Shown piece after piece: positions 1-8,599 of a stretch of 64,000 bases of DNA. Below the pieces are notes generated by a model, which was not told the DNA's origin, searched no databases, and saw only the letters and a list, made by a program, of their open reading frames with translations. Source of the stretch: Bacillus andreraoultii (GTDB lineage: Bacteria > Bacillota > Bacilli > Bacillales > Caldibacillaceae); the NCBI RefSeq assembly GCF_001244735.1, contig NZ_LN868937.1, forward strand, positions 886,589 through 950,588, in the 5' to 3' direction. Every line of letters starts with the position of its first letter. Position 1 is the stretch's first letter. Both the position numbers and the translations under genes were made by a program.

Positions 1-146
1 ACCGACTCATAATGATGGATGCAGGGCAAGTGATTTTAGATATTGATGAAAAGAAGAAAAGACAACTTACGATTGACGATTTACTAAATGAATTCCAACG
101 CATCCGTGGAGAAAAATTATCATCAGACCGAACATTACTAGCATAG
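1..146 (+). CDS. ABC transporter ATP-binding protein, C-terminal fragment
   Basis: Only the last 47 codons are inside the window (frame begins at base 3, TAG at 144-146). The visible peptide starts RLIMMDAGQVILDID and ends near the stop with RGEKLSSDRTLLA. The segment 'RLIMMDAG' is the usual stretch after the H-loop of an ABC ATPase, where the protein notes that it is a low-priority switch of transport. The tail 'TIDDLLNEFQRIRGEKL' is typical of the ATPases that partner TrpX-type substrate-binding proteins in Bacillaceae; this subfamily call is from memory. Start, Walker A and Walker B lie outside the window. A strong terminator follows, so this is the last gene of its operon. Confidence 0.7.
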   Translation, partial: RLIMMDAGQVILDIDEKKKRQLTIDDLLNEFQRIRGEKLSSDRTLLA

Positions 147-191
147 GATGAATGACTTTTTAATTAGATAGATTATTACCGTGACGTTATA

Positions 192-238
192 AGACATTAA
201 GTAGAGCATGTTGAATTCTACTTAATGTCTTTTTTTTG
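192..238 (+). terminator. Rho-independent terminator after the ABC ATPase
   Basis: A 14-bp perfect stem (192-205 with 217-230, AGACATTAAGTAGA) is followed by seven or more T. Confidence 0.9.
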
Positions 239-254
239 GCTAGTGTCATGGTAA

Positions 255-468
255 AAAAGAGGAAACGGTCGTTTAGAAGAGTTGTAGACGCCCAATTCAT
301 GACCAATTGAATGGAAGTGAATATGTGCCACATCTACACATCAACGTCTAAATAATCAATCAACAAAAAATGGACAAGCCCATTCATATGAAGCTTGTCC
401 GTTGTGTTATTCACATGAACAAATTCGAATTTCACGCTCAGGGTCTAAGAAGTGTGCTTTGTTCTGTA
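255..468. repeat. Left copy of a duplicated intergenic segment
   Basis: This stretch matches 4486-4712 in the same orientation. Shared blocks in order are TAGACGCCCAATTCA, ATGTGCC(A/G)CAT, CATATGAAGCTTGTCCGTTG, TTATTCA, AACAAATTCGAATTTCA and TGCTTTGTTC. It contains a GGACAAGC / GCTTGTCC hairpin at about 373-400. The two copies bracket the TasA/SipW cassette. Confidence 0.7.
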
Positions 469-958
469 AAAGCAAACCTTGAACAAATCTTTCAACTCGG
501 AGATTCCCAATTTTTTGTGTAAATAAATAATACATGCAGTTTTTACTAGAAATAGAACTCTTTTTTATATAAATAAATATTTTTATTCGTGCATATTTAG
601 GAGAAAGTCAAATATACCTATATAGAGATTGAAACAGGACTATCAATGTAGGAAAAAGTTCTCAAAATCAATGCAGAAAGTCCCTATTTGCCAAAGAGTA
701 TATAGAGATGAGGACTGCTATCCTGCAAAGAATTCAGTCGGAAGTAATCAAGACTTCTGATGGGGGAGCAAGGATATATGCTCCCTGTGAGACCGACTTT
801 TACAAACTGATAGTCTTTCAAACAACCATTTTCGCTTGTTTTAATCGCACAAAAAGTAACCGAAAATGGACTATTCACTATGTCTAAAATCCCACCAAAC
901 TATACATAACGGGGTTTTATAAAAAAATTTAGTTAAGAAGGAAAGGGAGAGGATTTTA
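469..958. other. Non-coding region upstream of the calY-like gene
   Basis: I see no credible gene here; the reading frames have no ribosome-binding site or recognisable product. The region carries a short hairpin at about 761-785 (GGGAGC / GCTCCC). The Shine-Dalgarno sequence of the next gene is at 941-953. Some of it is probably the long 5' leader of the biofilm cassette, but I cannot place a promoter with confidence. Confidence 0.4.
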
Positions 959-1591
959 TTGGGTATTAAAAAGAAATTAGGTTTAGGAGTAGCTTCAGCA
1001 GCATTAGGATTAGCATTAATCGGTGGGGGAACGTTTGCGTATTTTAGTGATACAGCAAAACAAACGAGTACATTTACATCAGGAATAGTTGATCTGAATG
1101 TTGCACCACCACAATTAATAACTTTAGACAAATTCAAACCGGGTGATCATATTACTAAGACTTTTAAACTTAAAAATGACGGGAACATTGATATGAAAAA
1201 AATTACCCTTAAAACTGAATACACGGTTAAAAGAAATGGTCAACCAGTTGAAAATCCACTTGCAAATAAATATGCAGAAAATATTATTGTACAATTTTTA
1301 AATAATACAGGAGGAGATAAAGATTATCAAATTATTGATGAAAAATCATTACTAGAACTGAGAAATATGACACCAGAGGATTTAGCTAGAGAATTAGAAT
1401 GGAAGTGGAGTTTAAAACCTTTTCCTGGTCATTATGCACCAGTTGATGGACTGAAAGTAAATAATACAGCAGATTTTAATGTTAAGTTTTTATTCAAAGA
1501 AACGAATAAGAATCAAAATGATTTACAGAACTTAACATTAGATCTTACTTGGACATTTGAAGGTTACCAAGTTGACGGAGGAAAAAGATAA
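959..1591 (+). CDS. CalY/TasA-family secreted fibre protein (camelysin family, M73)
   Basis: A 210-residue secreted protein starting at TTG, behind a strong purine-rich ribosome site (GAAAGGGAGAGGA). The N-terminus has a KKK charge cluster, a hydrophobic Ala/Leu/Gly core and then GGGTFAYFSDTAKQ. That 'AYFSDT' signature at the SipW cleavage site is the hallmark of the TasA/CalY family. The next motifs (TFTSGIVDLNV, the LKPGD-like FKPGDHITKTFKLKNDGN) match the family beta-sandwich. TasA of B. subtilis has 261 residues and CalY of B. cereus about 197, so the length fits. Family members form extracellular amyloid-like fibres of the biofilm matrix. A tapA-like gene and sipW follow on the same strand. 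Whether it is TasA or CalY proper cannot be decided from sequence alone. Confidence 0.85.
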   Translation: MGIKKKLGLGVASAALGLALIGGGTFAYFSDTAKQTSTFTSGIVDLNVAPPQLITLDKFKPGDHITKTFKLKNDGNIDMKKITLKTEYTVKRNGQPVENPLANKYAENIIVQFLNNTGGDKDYQIIDEKSLLELRNMTPEDLARELEWKWSLKPFPGHYAPVDGLKVNNTADFNVKFLFKETNKNQNDLQNLTLDLTWTFEGYQVDGGKR

Positions 1592-1768
1592 CGCACAACT
1601 AAGGTAAATAGGAGCTACTTTCTTTGTAAGGTAAAGAATAACTTATCGAGGGTGGGATTTTTTCTCACCTTCTACTATTTAATTATATATATTTATAAAT
1701 CCATACTATTTCTATGTTTTTATAAATATATATAAACCATCCAGGAACAAAGAAGGGCGGAGGTTAAA

Positions 1769-2338
1769 TTGCAAAAGCAAACAAGTCGTTTGATAAGGGG
1801 GACTAGGCAGAAAAATTTAAAGCTTATTATCGTTTTGAAGGTAGCGATTTCCTTTTATTTATTCATGTTTATAATCAATTATTTGACTGATTCAACAAGT
1901 GCATATTTTTCTACGATAAAGAGTGTACAGATTTCAATTCACTCATTGGTAGAGGAAGAGAATGATACAAAGGAAGAGATAGAAACAAGGAAAGAAAATA
2001 TAGAGGAAGAGGATGATAAAAGTAAAGACGCTGTAAGTTCAGACCGAGAAAAGGCTGATCAAGGTCAATCAATAACAAATACGAAAAGTGAGGAAAGTAA
2101 CATACCGACAGAACAACAACTGGATACAGGTATAGAGAAAGTAGAAGAGTCAGTAAAAAGTCCTCTAGAACAGTCAGCTCCTCAAGAGAAATCTCAAACG
2201 AAGGAGCCTAAAAAAGAGCCACAAGTAGAAGTACCTGCTGTTAAAGGGACGGACTCTAGTAAAACCGAGAAGGTACAACAGCAAAGTATACGACTACCAG
2301 AATCCCAACTTGTGGAATCACCAGAATCAGCCAAATAA
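1769..2338 (+). CDS. TapA-like fibre-anchoring/assembly protein
   Basis: A 189-residue protein starting at TTG after GGGCGGAGG. Residues about 20-40 form one hydrophobic segment preceded by many Lys/Arg. The sequence then reads TSAYFSTIKSVQISI, close to the 'TSAYF' motif of TapA (YqxM) from B. subtilis, which anchors TasA fibres and is also cleaved by SipW. From residue about 65 to the end it is a low-complexity tail rich in Glu, Lys, Ser, Gln and Pro, probably disordered. It is shorter than B. subtilis TapA (253 residues) and lacks its cysteine-rich middle. The position between the CalY-like gene and sipW supports the call. Confidence 0.65.
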   Translation: MQKQTSRLIRGTRQKNLKLIIVLKVAISFYLFMFIINYLTDSTSAYFSTIKSVQISIHSLVEEENDTKEEIETRKENIEEEDDKSKDAVSSDREKADQGQSITNTKSEESNIPTEQQLDTGIEKVEESVKSPLEQSAPQEKSQTKEPKKEPQVEVPAVKGTDSSKTEKVQQQSIRLPESQLVESPESAK

Positions 2339-2486
2339 GTAAAAAAGCCTCGGGCGTCTGAGTTTTCTTTACTGGAAGGTATTGTTTCCGAAGTTTGAAT
2401 AATATATCAATGTCTTGAAAAAGGGAAATTGTAAAGTTTTTCTTTTCTAATAGCTAAACAAAATAAAGATGGAAAGGGTGATATGA

Positions 2487-3320
2487 ATGGAAGAAAATCA
2501 AAAAACAAATCAACATACGGATCTAGAGGAAAATGTAGTTACATCTTTTGAACCGCATGGGGGTAATGAAATAGTAGAAGAGAAGAATGAACTAGCAGCA
2601 AATGCTCCTGAAAATCCGCAAGCAACGCATTCAGATGAACAATCAGAAACGATCATAAAAAAAGATAAAAATGTAGTATATGATTCCACTATACAGATAA
2701 CAAAACGAAGAAAAGATCAAGAAAAAGTAAAAGAAACGAAACAAAAATCTGTTGGAAAAGTCATTTTGATATGGGTTAACAATCTTGTTACGACAATACT
2801 TATTATTTTACTCCTTTCTGTTGCAGCTCTTGTCGTATCTTCTAAAATTTCTGGAGGCGAACCTCAAGTTTTTGGGTATCAAATAAAAACCGTCCTATCG
2901 GGATCGATGGAGCCTGAGATTAAGACTGGTTCAATTATTATTACTAAACAAGGTGGTGATATGATAAGATTCAAAAAAGATGATGTTATTACTTTTATGG
3001 AAGAAGATGAAAGATTAGTAACCCATAGAGTTGTAGAAGTGATTAAAAGTGGAGAACAAGTGATGTACCGAACAAAAGGGGATAATAATAAAGAAGCTGA
3101 TATGAATCCGGTACTGTCCAATAATGTAGTGGCTGAATATACAGGGGTGACCATACCTTACGTCGGTTACGCAGCTGAATTTGCTTCATCAAAAAATGGA
3201 ATCATAGCTCTCGTTATTTTTCCAGGTGTGATTCTTGTACTCTATTCTGTTTTTTCTATTTGGAAAACAATTAAGCAAATTGAACGACAATATGCAAATT
3301 CCAATCAAACGATAAAATAG
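2487..3320 (+). CDS. sipW: SipW-type signal peptidase I with acidic N-terminal extension
   Basis: A 277-residue membrane peptidase of the ER type (Ser-His dyad rather than Ser-Lys). Residues 1-90 are very hydrophilic, rich in Glu, Asn and Lys, and precede the first membrane helix (about 92-115). The catalytic serine lies in VLSGSMEPEI (near 137) and the catalytic histidine in LVTHRVVEV. Box KGDNNKEADMNPV is the usual third motif. A second membrane helix (about 240-262) and a basic tail end the protein. Known SipW (about 190 residues) cleaves TasA and TapA; the neighbours here are the obvious substrates. The extra 85 residues are unusual. The ATG at 2487 follows GGAAAGGGTGA; an ATG at 2483 is out of frame. 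Confidence 0.88.
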   Translation: MEENQKTNQHTDLEENVVTSFEPHGGNEIVEEKNELAANAPENPQATHSDEQSETIIKKDKNVVYDSTIQITKRRKDQEKVKETKQKSVGKVILIWVNNLVTTILIILLLSVAALVVSSKISGGEPQVFGYQIKTVLSGSMEPEIKTGSIIITKQGGDMIRFKKDDVITFMEEDERLVTHRVVEVIKSGEQVMYRTKGDNNKEADMNPVLSNNVVAEYTGVTIPYVGYAAEFASSKNGIIALVIFPGVILVLYSVFSIWKTIKQIERQYANSNQTIK

Positions 3321-3414
3321 TAGTCTTTTATAGGAATAATAAGGAAGTCGGGAAGATTATATCCGACGCACACTTAAGCATAAGAATAAACGATTGGGAA
3401 AAGGAGGGAAGGTT

Positions 3415-4074
3415 TTGCGTTATAGGGAAATATTATTGATTGTAGTTTTATCCGTTGTCATCATCCTCCTTTTTCCGTTGCAAATGAACGCAAAAGAAAA
3501 TGATAAATTGGTCAAGGATCCAGACCGTTCTTTATTTAATTTATCAAACATGAAGCCAGGTGATTATGCCTCAAGAAAGTTAACCATCCAAAATCGTGGA
3601 AATGAAGATTTTACGTATAATATGAAGGCCCAGTTTACAAAGGGATCAAAAGAATTATTTAATGAATTTACACTAGTGGTAGAGGATTCAAGCGGAACAC
3701 TTTATGAGGGAAAGTTAAAAGAATTTACACATGCAGCGGCTCGTAATTTAAAAGCAAAACATGAAGAAGATTTGTTGTTTACAGTTACATTTCCTGAAAC
3801 ACTTGGAAACGAATTCCAAAGCTTAACATTTGAAATGGCACTTTTATTTTATGTCGAAGGAAAAGCCGAAGCTCCAGGTTCTAGTGTAAATGACAATCCG
3901 AACGAACAGGAAGATCCAATAATAAAACCTGTGCGACCAATTACAGATTCAACCTCACCACCAAAAGCCGACCAAATCTTACCATCAACAGGAACAACTT
4001 ATTTCAACATTGCAATGATTGGAGCACTATTTATTTTACTAGGAGGTATTGTATTTTTAAAAAAAAGGAAATAA
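3415..4074 (+). CDS. LPSTG cell-wall-anchored TasA-like protein
   Basis: A 219-residue surface protein. I place the start at TTG 3415, seven bases after AAGGAGGG; an upstream TTG at 3394 would put that ribosome site inside the gene. There is a signal peptide (RYREILLIVVLSVVIILLFP). The beta-sandwich body contains NLSNMKPGDYASRKLTIQNRGN, the same 'PGD ... L.(I/L).N.GN' pattern as the CalY-like protein. A Pro/Asn/Asp-rich spacer leads to a sortase signal, LPSTGTTYF, then a membrane helix and a KKRK tail. I infer that sortase fixes this TasA-like domain to peptidoglycan, perhaps as a wall anchor for the fibres. No sortase gene is in the window. Confidence 0.82.
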   Translation: MRYREILLIVVLSVVIILLFPLQMNAKENDKLVKDPDRSLFNLSNMKPGDYASRKLTIQNRGNEDFTYNMKAQFTKGSKELFNEFTLVVEDSSGTLYEGKLKEFTHAAARNLKAKHEEDLLFTVTFPETLGNEFQSLTFEMALLFYVEGKAEAPGSSVNDNPNEQEDPIIKPVRPITDSTSPPKADQILPSTGTTYFNIAMIGALFILLGGIVFLKKRK

Positions 4075-4088
4075 TGAAATTTGATTAA

Positions 4089-4118
4089 GCCTTGATGCCA
4101 CAACATCAAGGTTATTTT
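4089..4118 (+). terminator. Terminator of the TasA/SipW cassette
   Basis: CCTTGATG / CATCAAGG stem followed by TTATTTTAG. A short T-tract makes it moderate rather than strong. Confidence 0.6.
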
Positions 4119-4149
4119 AGCTAATAGGAGAGTAAAATTTTTTTAGCTA

Positions 4150-4300
4150 ATAGGAAGTATGAATTTTTTAATTTCTACTATCCTACACGCATAAGCGCAC
4201 ATGGAAGGCTTCGGCAGCATTACATCGCAGCCGAAAAAAATCTTTTTCGGTGAACTCTTGTCTTTGCTTCCTTAGAAAGGATTTAGACATGAGTTTGGGC
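4150..4300. repeat. Dispersed intergenic repeat, member 1
   Basis: Contains TTTCTACTATCCTACACGCATAAGCGCA-type sequence followed by CATCGCAGCCGAAAAAAATC and TTTTTCGGTGAACTCTTGTC. Related copies occur at 23925-24000, 29217-29310, 31670-31740 and, inverted, at 61060-61135. Confidence 0.6.
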
Positions 4301-4334
4301 TACCATGGAAAAAAGAACGTTTTTTTCACAAGTG

Positions 4335-4545
4335 TAGACGCCCATTTTGAGGGGAAGAAGGAAGAAACGGTCCTCTAGAATGGTTCTAGACGCCCGAATT
4401 GCGGTGAAAAGGCATGAACCGGTCCTCTATAGCGTTTCTAGACGCCCGAAACGTGGTAAAAAGGCATGAACCGGTCCTCTATAGCGGTTCTAGATGCCCA
4501 ATTCAGGTAAAAATCGCATAAAATAGTCCTCTATAGCCCCGGTAT
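4335..4545. repeat. 52-bp-period tandem repeat, about four units
   Basis: The core TAGACGCCC begins at 4335, 4387, 4439 and (as TAGATGCCC) 4491, exactly 52 bp apart. Between cores runs GAACCGGTCCTCTATAGC-like sequence. The array at 36843-37475 has the same period and core. Confidence 0.85.
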
Positions 4546-4712
4546 AATATAAACGTAGGACCAATGGCCAATCGAAGTAATCATGTGCCGCATACACACC
4601 TAAAAAACAGACAAGACTATTCATATGAAGCTTGTCCGTTGTGTTATTCATATTAACAAATTCGAATTTCATTTTTAGGGTCAAAGAAGGTTGCTTTGTT
4701 CCGAGATTAGCA
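4486..4712. repeat. Right copy of a duplicated intergenic segment
   Basis: Direct copy of 255-468 (see that entry). The central hairpin is partly decayed here, with AGACAAGA replacing GGACAAGC. Confidence 0.7.
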
Positions 4713-4965
4713 AGTACAAAATTCAGAACTCCTCTACATATGAGCGAAGAGTAAAGGGTCGGGCGTAGTTTGCCCGATTTCCCCCATTTGTAAAAAACGC
4801 TGATACAAATACATTTGCTGTTAGAAAAATAATTACCTATTGAATTGGAATATTCGCCTATTCCAAATGTCCCCATTCGGCATACATAGTAATATAGCAT
4901 AATTTTAGTACATGTGCCTTGCCACATTGTATAATGCTGGAAAAACAAATTAGGAGGATGTCTTT

Positions 4966-5160
4966 ATGCATGATCAACGTCAATTTTATGGAAGAAGACC
5001 ATTTTTTGGTGCAGGTCCTTTTGTTGGAGGGTTGCTCGGTGGTGTTTTAGGTAGTGCTTTGTTCTATCCAAGACCAGGTCCATTCTATGGTCCGTACGGT
5101 GGCTTTGGTGGACCGTTTTATGGTGGACCATTTTATGGGCCGGGGCCATTTTTCTGGTAA
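4966..5160 (+). CDS. Small Gly/Pro/Phe/Tyr-rich protein, function unknown
   Basis: A 64-residue ORF with a good ribosome site (TTAGGAGG, nine bases before ATG). After a short polar start the sequence is almost only Gly, Pro, Phe and Tyr. A glycine-zipper-like hydrophobic stretch (GGLLGGVLGSALF, about residues 22-34) is followed by repeats of the type GPFYG. Similar small GPFYG-type proteins are common in Bacillaceae and are usually unannotated; some resemble spore-coat or envelope proteins, but I cannot assign a function. The reverse strand is also open here, an effect of the biased composition. A hairpin follows the stop. Confidence 0.65.
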   Translation: MHDQRQFYGRRPFFGAGPFVGGLLGGVLGSALFYPRPGPFYGPYGGFGGPFYGGPFYGPGPFFW

Positions 5161-5176
5161 ACATATGAAAGGTAAA

Positions 5177-5206
5177 AGAGGTCTAATGTTGTTCTCATTA
5201 GACCTT
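5177..5206. terminator. Bidirectional hairpin between convergent small genes
   Basis: AGGTCTAATG / CATTAGACCT perfect stem between two convergent ORFs. T-tracts on both sides are short. Confidence 0.6.
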
Positions 5207-5211
5207 CTAGC

Positions 5212-5448
5212 TCACTTATTGTAATGATAGCGGATTTTTACATATTCTCTCGGACCAAAATGTGCCTTGTTTATCTTATCAATATCATCTTCCGCATGCA
5301 CCTCTTCTTGCTGTTGGATTGAATTAATCGGTGCAGGAGGAAGTATAGGATCCTCTTCGTACCGTATCCTTTCCTCTTGATCTATATACCATGCCCCAAA
5401 AAATAAACTAAAAAATATCATGAGTGATGTCATAATTTTTCTATTCAT
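5212..5448 (-). CDS. Small secreted or membrane-anchored protein, unknown
   Basis: A 78-residue ORF. Residues 1-22 are a basic start (MNRK) plus a hydrophobic helix (SLMIFFSLFFGAWYI), which could be a signal peptide or an N-terminal anchor; the rest is hydrophilic and acidic with a Pro-rich patch (DPILPPAPI). A weak GGTGG ribosome site precedes the ATG. I do not recognise a family. It ends convergently with the Gly-rich small gene and is divergent from mrpA. The bidirectional hairpin after its stop supports a real transcript. Confidence 0.5.
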   Translation of the reverse strand: MNRKIMTSLMIFFSLFFGAWYIDQEERIRYEEDPILPPAPINSIQQQEEVHAEDDIDKINKAHFGPREYVKIRYHYNK

Positions 5449-5783
5449 ACGAAAACCACCAAAGTTTTTATTACTATTCTCTCTTTCGTGGTTATTTCTT
5501 ATACAAGTATAAAAATTTCTTCCAAAAATACTTATTCCTACTTATTTAATAGTTGAATCGCGCATGAAAAAGTTCAATAGTTTGTACATGCTTTTTATAG
5601 GTATTTACGTTATAATGGTGAGAAAGGAAAAAGTGGATTATATCTATTTTTCTGTCAAGTCATCAAGTAAAACCATTCAAAGTTTCCGTTGATTACCGTT
5701 AAAAATCCCACATTTCCACATTTATTTTTTTCAAAGTTTGAATCTTATTTTAATTTTCCTATTCCAACTAAAGGAGGCTAAAA
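5449..5783. promoter_or_regulatory. Intergenic region with the mrp operon promoter
   Basis: A perfect -10 hexamer TATAAT lies at 5611-5616, about 165 bp before mrpA. A convincing -35 at 16-18 bp is missing; TTGTAC at 5582 is 23 bp away. The remaining leader has no gene. The mrpA ribosome site AAAGGAGG is at 5770-5777. Confidence 0.4.
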
Positions 5784-8180
5784 ATGTCACTGTTGCATCT
5801 TGCTATATTGGCACCATTTATTTTTGCCATAATTGTACCAACTCTTTATAAATACATAAGAAAAATTCATACAGGATGGTTTGTATTCATTGTACCCGTG
5901 ATTTTATTTGGATACTTTAGTCGCTTTCTACCAGATATTATCACTGGAAAAACAGTGTTGAAGACATTCGCTTGGATTCCAACGTTACATATTAATTTTA
6001 CAGCGAAAATTGATGGATTAGGTTTATTATTTGCCCTACTAATTACAGGGATTGGTGCTCTTGTTGTTTTATATTCGATTTACTACTTATCAAAGGAAAA
6101 AGAACAGTTAAACACTTTTTATGTTTATCTTCTCCTGTTTATGGGGGCAATGCTCGGTGTTGTCTTGTCTGATAACTTAATTGTTCTTTATATGTTCTGG
6201 GAGTTTACAAGTTTCTCTTCTTTTTTCCTTATTGGTTACTGGTTTGATCGTGAGAGGTCGCGTTATGGTGCGCAAAAATCAATGCTCATTACTGTGCTTG
6301 GTGGCCTTTGTTTACTTGGTGGAATTATTCTCTTATACATTATGTCAGGAACATTCAGTATCGGAGAAATGATTACAAATGTTGATGTCATTGTGAACCA
6401 TGATTTATTCTTATTTTCAATGATTTTATTTTTGCTCGGTGCGTTTACAAAATCAGCACAGTTTCCATTTTACATTTGGCTTCCTGACGCGATGGAGGCG
6501 CCGACCCCGGTTAGTGCTTATTTACACTCAGCTACAATGGTGAAAGCTGGAATCTACCTTGTTGCGCGAATGACACCTATATTTGCTTTTGATCCAACAG
6601 GCACTTGGGTTTGGTTAGTCGGTGGGATTGGTATTTTCACATTATTCTGGGGATCTTTTAATGCGGTAAAACAAACGGACTTAAAAGCAATACTTGCATT
6701 TTCAACGGTTAGTCAGCTCGGCCTAATTATGAGTTTATTAGGAGTCGGTGCAGCGGCCGTTCACTTTGAGCTCGATGAAAATATTTACACAGTAGCCATT
6801 ATTGCGGCGGTTTTCCATTTAATAAACCATGCAACTTTTAAAGGAAGTCTCTTTATGGTTGCCGGAATTGTAGATCACGAGACTGGTACAAGGGATATCC
6901 GAAAGCTTGGCGGACTTATGTCAATGATGCCGGTAACGTTTACGATTGCGTTTATAGGTGCATTCTCGATGGCAGGAATTCCACCGTTTAATGGATTCCT
7001 TAGTAAAGAAATGTTTTTCACAGGCATGGTTCACGTGCTTCAATTAGATATTTTTAATATGGAGACATTTGGCGTTATCTTCCCTGTCTTTGCATGGATT
7101 GCCAGTGTATTTACCTTTGTTTATAGTATGATTCTCGTTTGGAAAACATTTGGTGGGAAGATACAGCTGGAGAAACTAGAGAAGAAACCGCATGAGGCAC
7201 CGATAGGAATGTTAATTTCACCAGTTATTCTTGCTTCTCTCGTTGTAATCATTGGCTTATTTCCGAATGGATTACTTGGTAGATTTATTGAATCCATCGC
7301 ACATGCAATTTTGCCTACTTACGAATTTGAAGTTCATATTTCTCATTGGCATGGTTGGTTCACACCTGAATTATATATGACGATTGGTGTGATAGGTATT
7401 GGGTTATTACTTTATTTTACTTTGTCGAAGTGGACAAAAGTGTACGATTTATTCCCAAAAAAGTTAACACTAAACCAAATGTACGATGCATTTATTCCTA
7501 CGTTGGAAAGTGGGTCAAGTTTCTTTATTAAATCCCACATGACCGGGTTTATTCGTTCATATTTAGCGTATATTTTTGTATTTTTTATCGGAGCTTTAAG
7601 CTTTACAATATGGAGTACAGGTGCGTTTCGTGTTGAAACAACGAATCTAGCTGAAATCGGTGTGTACGAAGTGATACTAGCTTTACTCATTATTATTGGT
7701 TGTGTGACGATTATTTTTGCAAAGTCACGTTTAACTTCCATTATCGCACTTGGATCTGTTGGCTATACGGTGTCACTTTTCTTTGTCTTATTCCGGGCGC
7801 CAGATTTAGCATTAACACAGCTTGTAATTGAAACAATTTCTGTTGCATTATTTTTGCTTGCGTTTTACCACTTACCAAAGAACTTTCGACATAAGGAGTC
7901 AAGACGTTTTAAATTAAATAATGCATTAATATCGGTTGGTGTAGGTGTAGTTGTTACTATCATTGCAATTGCTTCCTATAGTACAAAATTGTTTGATTCT
8001 ATTTCCGAGTATTATGTAAAACATACGTATGATCCTGCAGGTGGAGAAAATATGGTGAATGTTATTCTAGTTGACTTTCGGGGATTTGATACATTATTTG
8101 AAATTTCCGTCCTTGCCATTGCAGGAATTGGTATTTACGGATTAATTAAATTAAGGTTAGCAAGGAGGAGCGAAAAGTGA
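5784..8180 (+). CDS. mrpA: Mrp Na+/H+ antiporter subunit A
   Basis: The 798-residue large subunit of the hetero-oligomeric cation/proton antiporter in the plasma membrane (B. subtilis MrpA is about 800). The N-terminal two thirds is a NuoL-like proton-translocating domain, with LYMFWEFTSFSSFFLIGYW holding the conserved Glu, and PFYIWLPDAMEAPTPVSAYLHSATMVKAG with the conserved Lys. The C-terminal third is the MrpA-specific extension with the MbhD/E-like helices (FRAPDLALTQLVIET). ATG follows AAAGGAGG. The last four bases overlap mrpB. The complex removes Na+ and supports pH homeostasis and Na+ resistance. Confidence 0.97.
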   Translation: MSLLHLAILAPFIFAIIVPTLYKYIRKIHTGWFVFIVPVILFGYFSRFLPDIITGKTVLKTFAWIPTLHINFTAKIDGLGLLFALLITGIGALVVLYSIYYLSKEKEQLNTFYVYLLLFMGAMLGVVLSDNLIVLYMFWEFTSFSSFFLIGYWFDRERSRYGAQKSMLITVLGGLCLLGGIILLYIMSGTFSIGEMITNVDVIVNHDLFLFSMILFLLGAFTKSAQFPFYIWLPDAMEAPTPVSAYLHSATMVKAGIYLVARMTPIFAFDPTGTWVWLVGGIGIFTLFWGSFNAVKQTDLKAILAFSTVSQLGLIMSLLGVGAAAVHFELDENIYTVAIIAAVFHLINHATFKGSLFMVAGIVDHETGTRDIRKLGGLMSMMPVTFTIAFIGAFSMAGIPPFNGFLSKEMFFTGMVHVLQLDIFNMETFGVIFPVFAWIASVFTFVYSMILVWKTFGGKIQLEKLEKKPHEAPIGMLISPVILASLVVIIGLFPNGLLGRFIESIAHAILPTYEFEVHISHWHGWFTPELYMTIGVIGIGLLLYFTLSKWTKVYDLFPKKLTLNQMYDAFIPTLESGSSFFIKSHMTGFIRSYLAYIFVFFIGALSFTIWSTGAFRVETTNLAEIGVYEVILALLIIIGCVTIIFAKSRLTSIIALGSVGYTVSLFFVLFRAPDLALTQLVIETISVALFLLAFYHLPKNFRHKESRRFKLNNALISVGVGVVVTIIAIASYSTKLFDSISEYYVKHTYDPAGGENMVNVILVDFRGFDTLFEISVLAIAGIGIYGLIKLRLARRSEK

Positions 8181-8599
8181 AATCCTCTGACGTTATTTTA
8201 CAAGTAATAGCAAAAATTGCCTTCTTTGTTATTGTTTTATTTGCTGTTCATTTGTTTTTCGAAGGTCATTATCGTCCAGGTGGTGGTTTTGTAGGTGGAC
8301 TCGTCACATCTTGTGCAGTTGTCTTATTATTACTTGCATTTGATATGAAGACTGTTGCAAAAATATTACCGATTGATTTTAAATGGGTGATTGGTGTAGG
8401 GTTATTAATCGCAACACTAACCGCTGCTGGTGCCATTGTTTTCGACGTTCCATTTTTCACCCATGTATATGATTATTATCAGCTACCTTTAGTAGGAGAG
8501 CAATCGTTACATACAGCAGCATTATTTGATTTAGGTGTATACTTGGTCGTTGTCGGTGCAACGATGACCATTATTCAATCGATAGGGGAGAGTGAGTAA
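8177..8599 (+). CDS. mrpB: Mrp antiporter subunit B
   Basis: A 140-residue membrane subunit starting at GTG in a GTGA overlap with the mrpA stop. The MnhB signature PGGGFVGGLVTS follows the first helix (ILQVIAKIAFFVIVLFAVHLFF). Length agrees with B. subtilis MrpB. All seven Mrp proteins are needed for antiport in characterised systems. The tight overlaps from mrpA to mrpG point to one translationally coupled transcript. Confidence 0.95.
   Translation: MKSSDVILQVIAKIAFFVIVLFAVHLFFEGHYRPGGGFVGGLVTSCAVVLLLLAFDMKTVAKILPIDFKWVIGVGLLIATLTAAGAIVFDVPFFTHVYDYYQLPLVGEQSLHTAALFDLGVYLVVVGATMTIIQSIGESE

Noticed and set aside
684..878. Minus-strand ORF of 64 codons
   Set aside because: No ribosome site, no recognisable sequence, and it lies in the leader of the fibre cassette.
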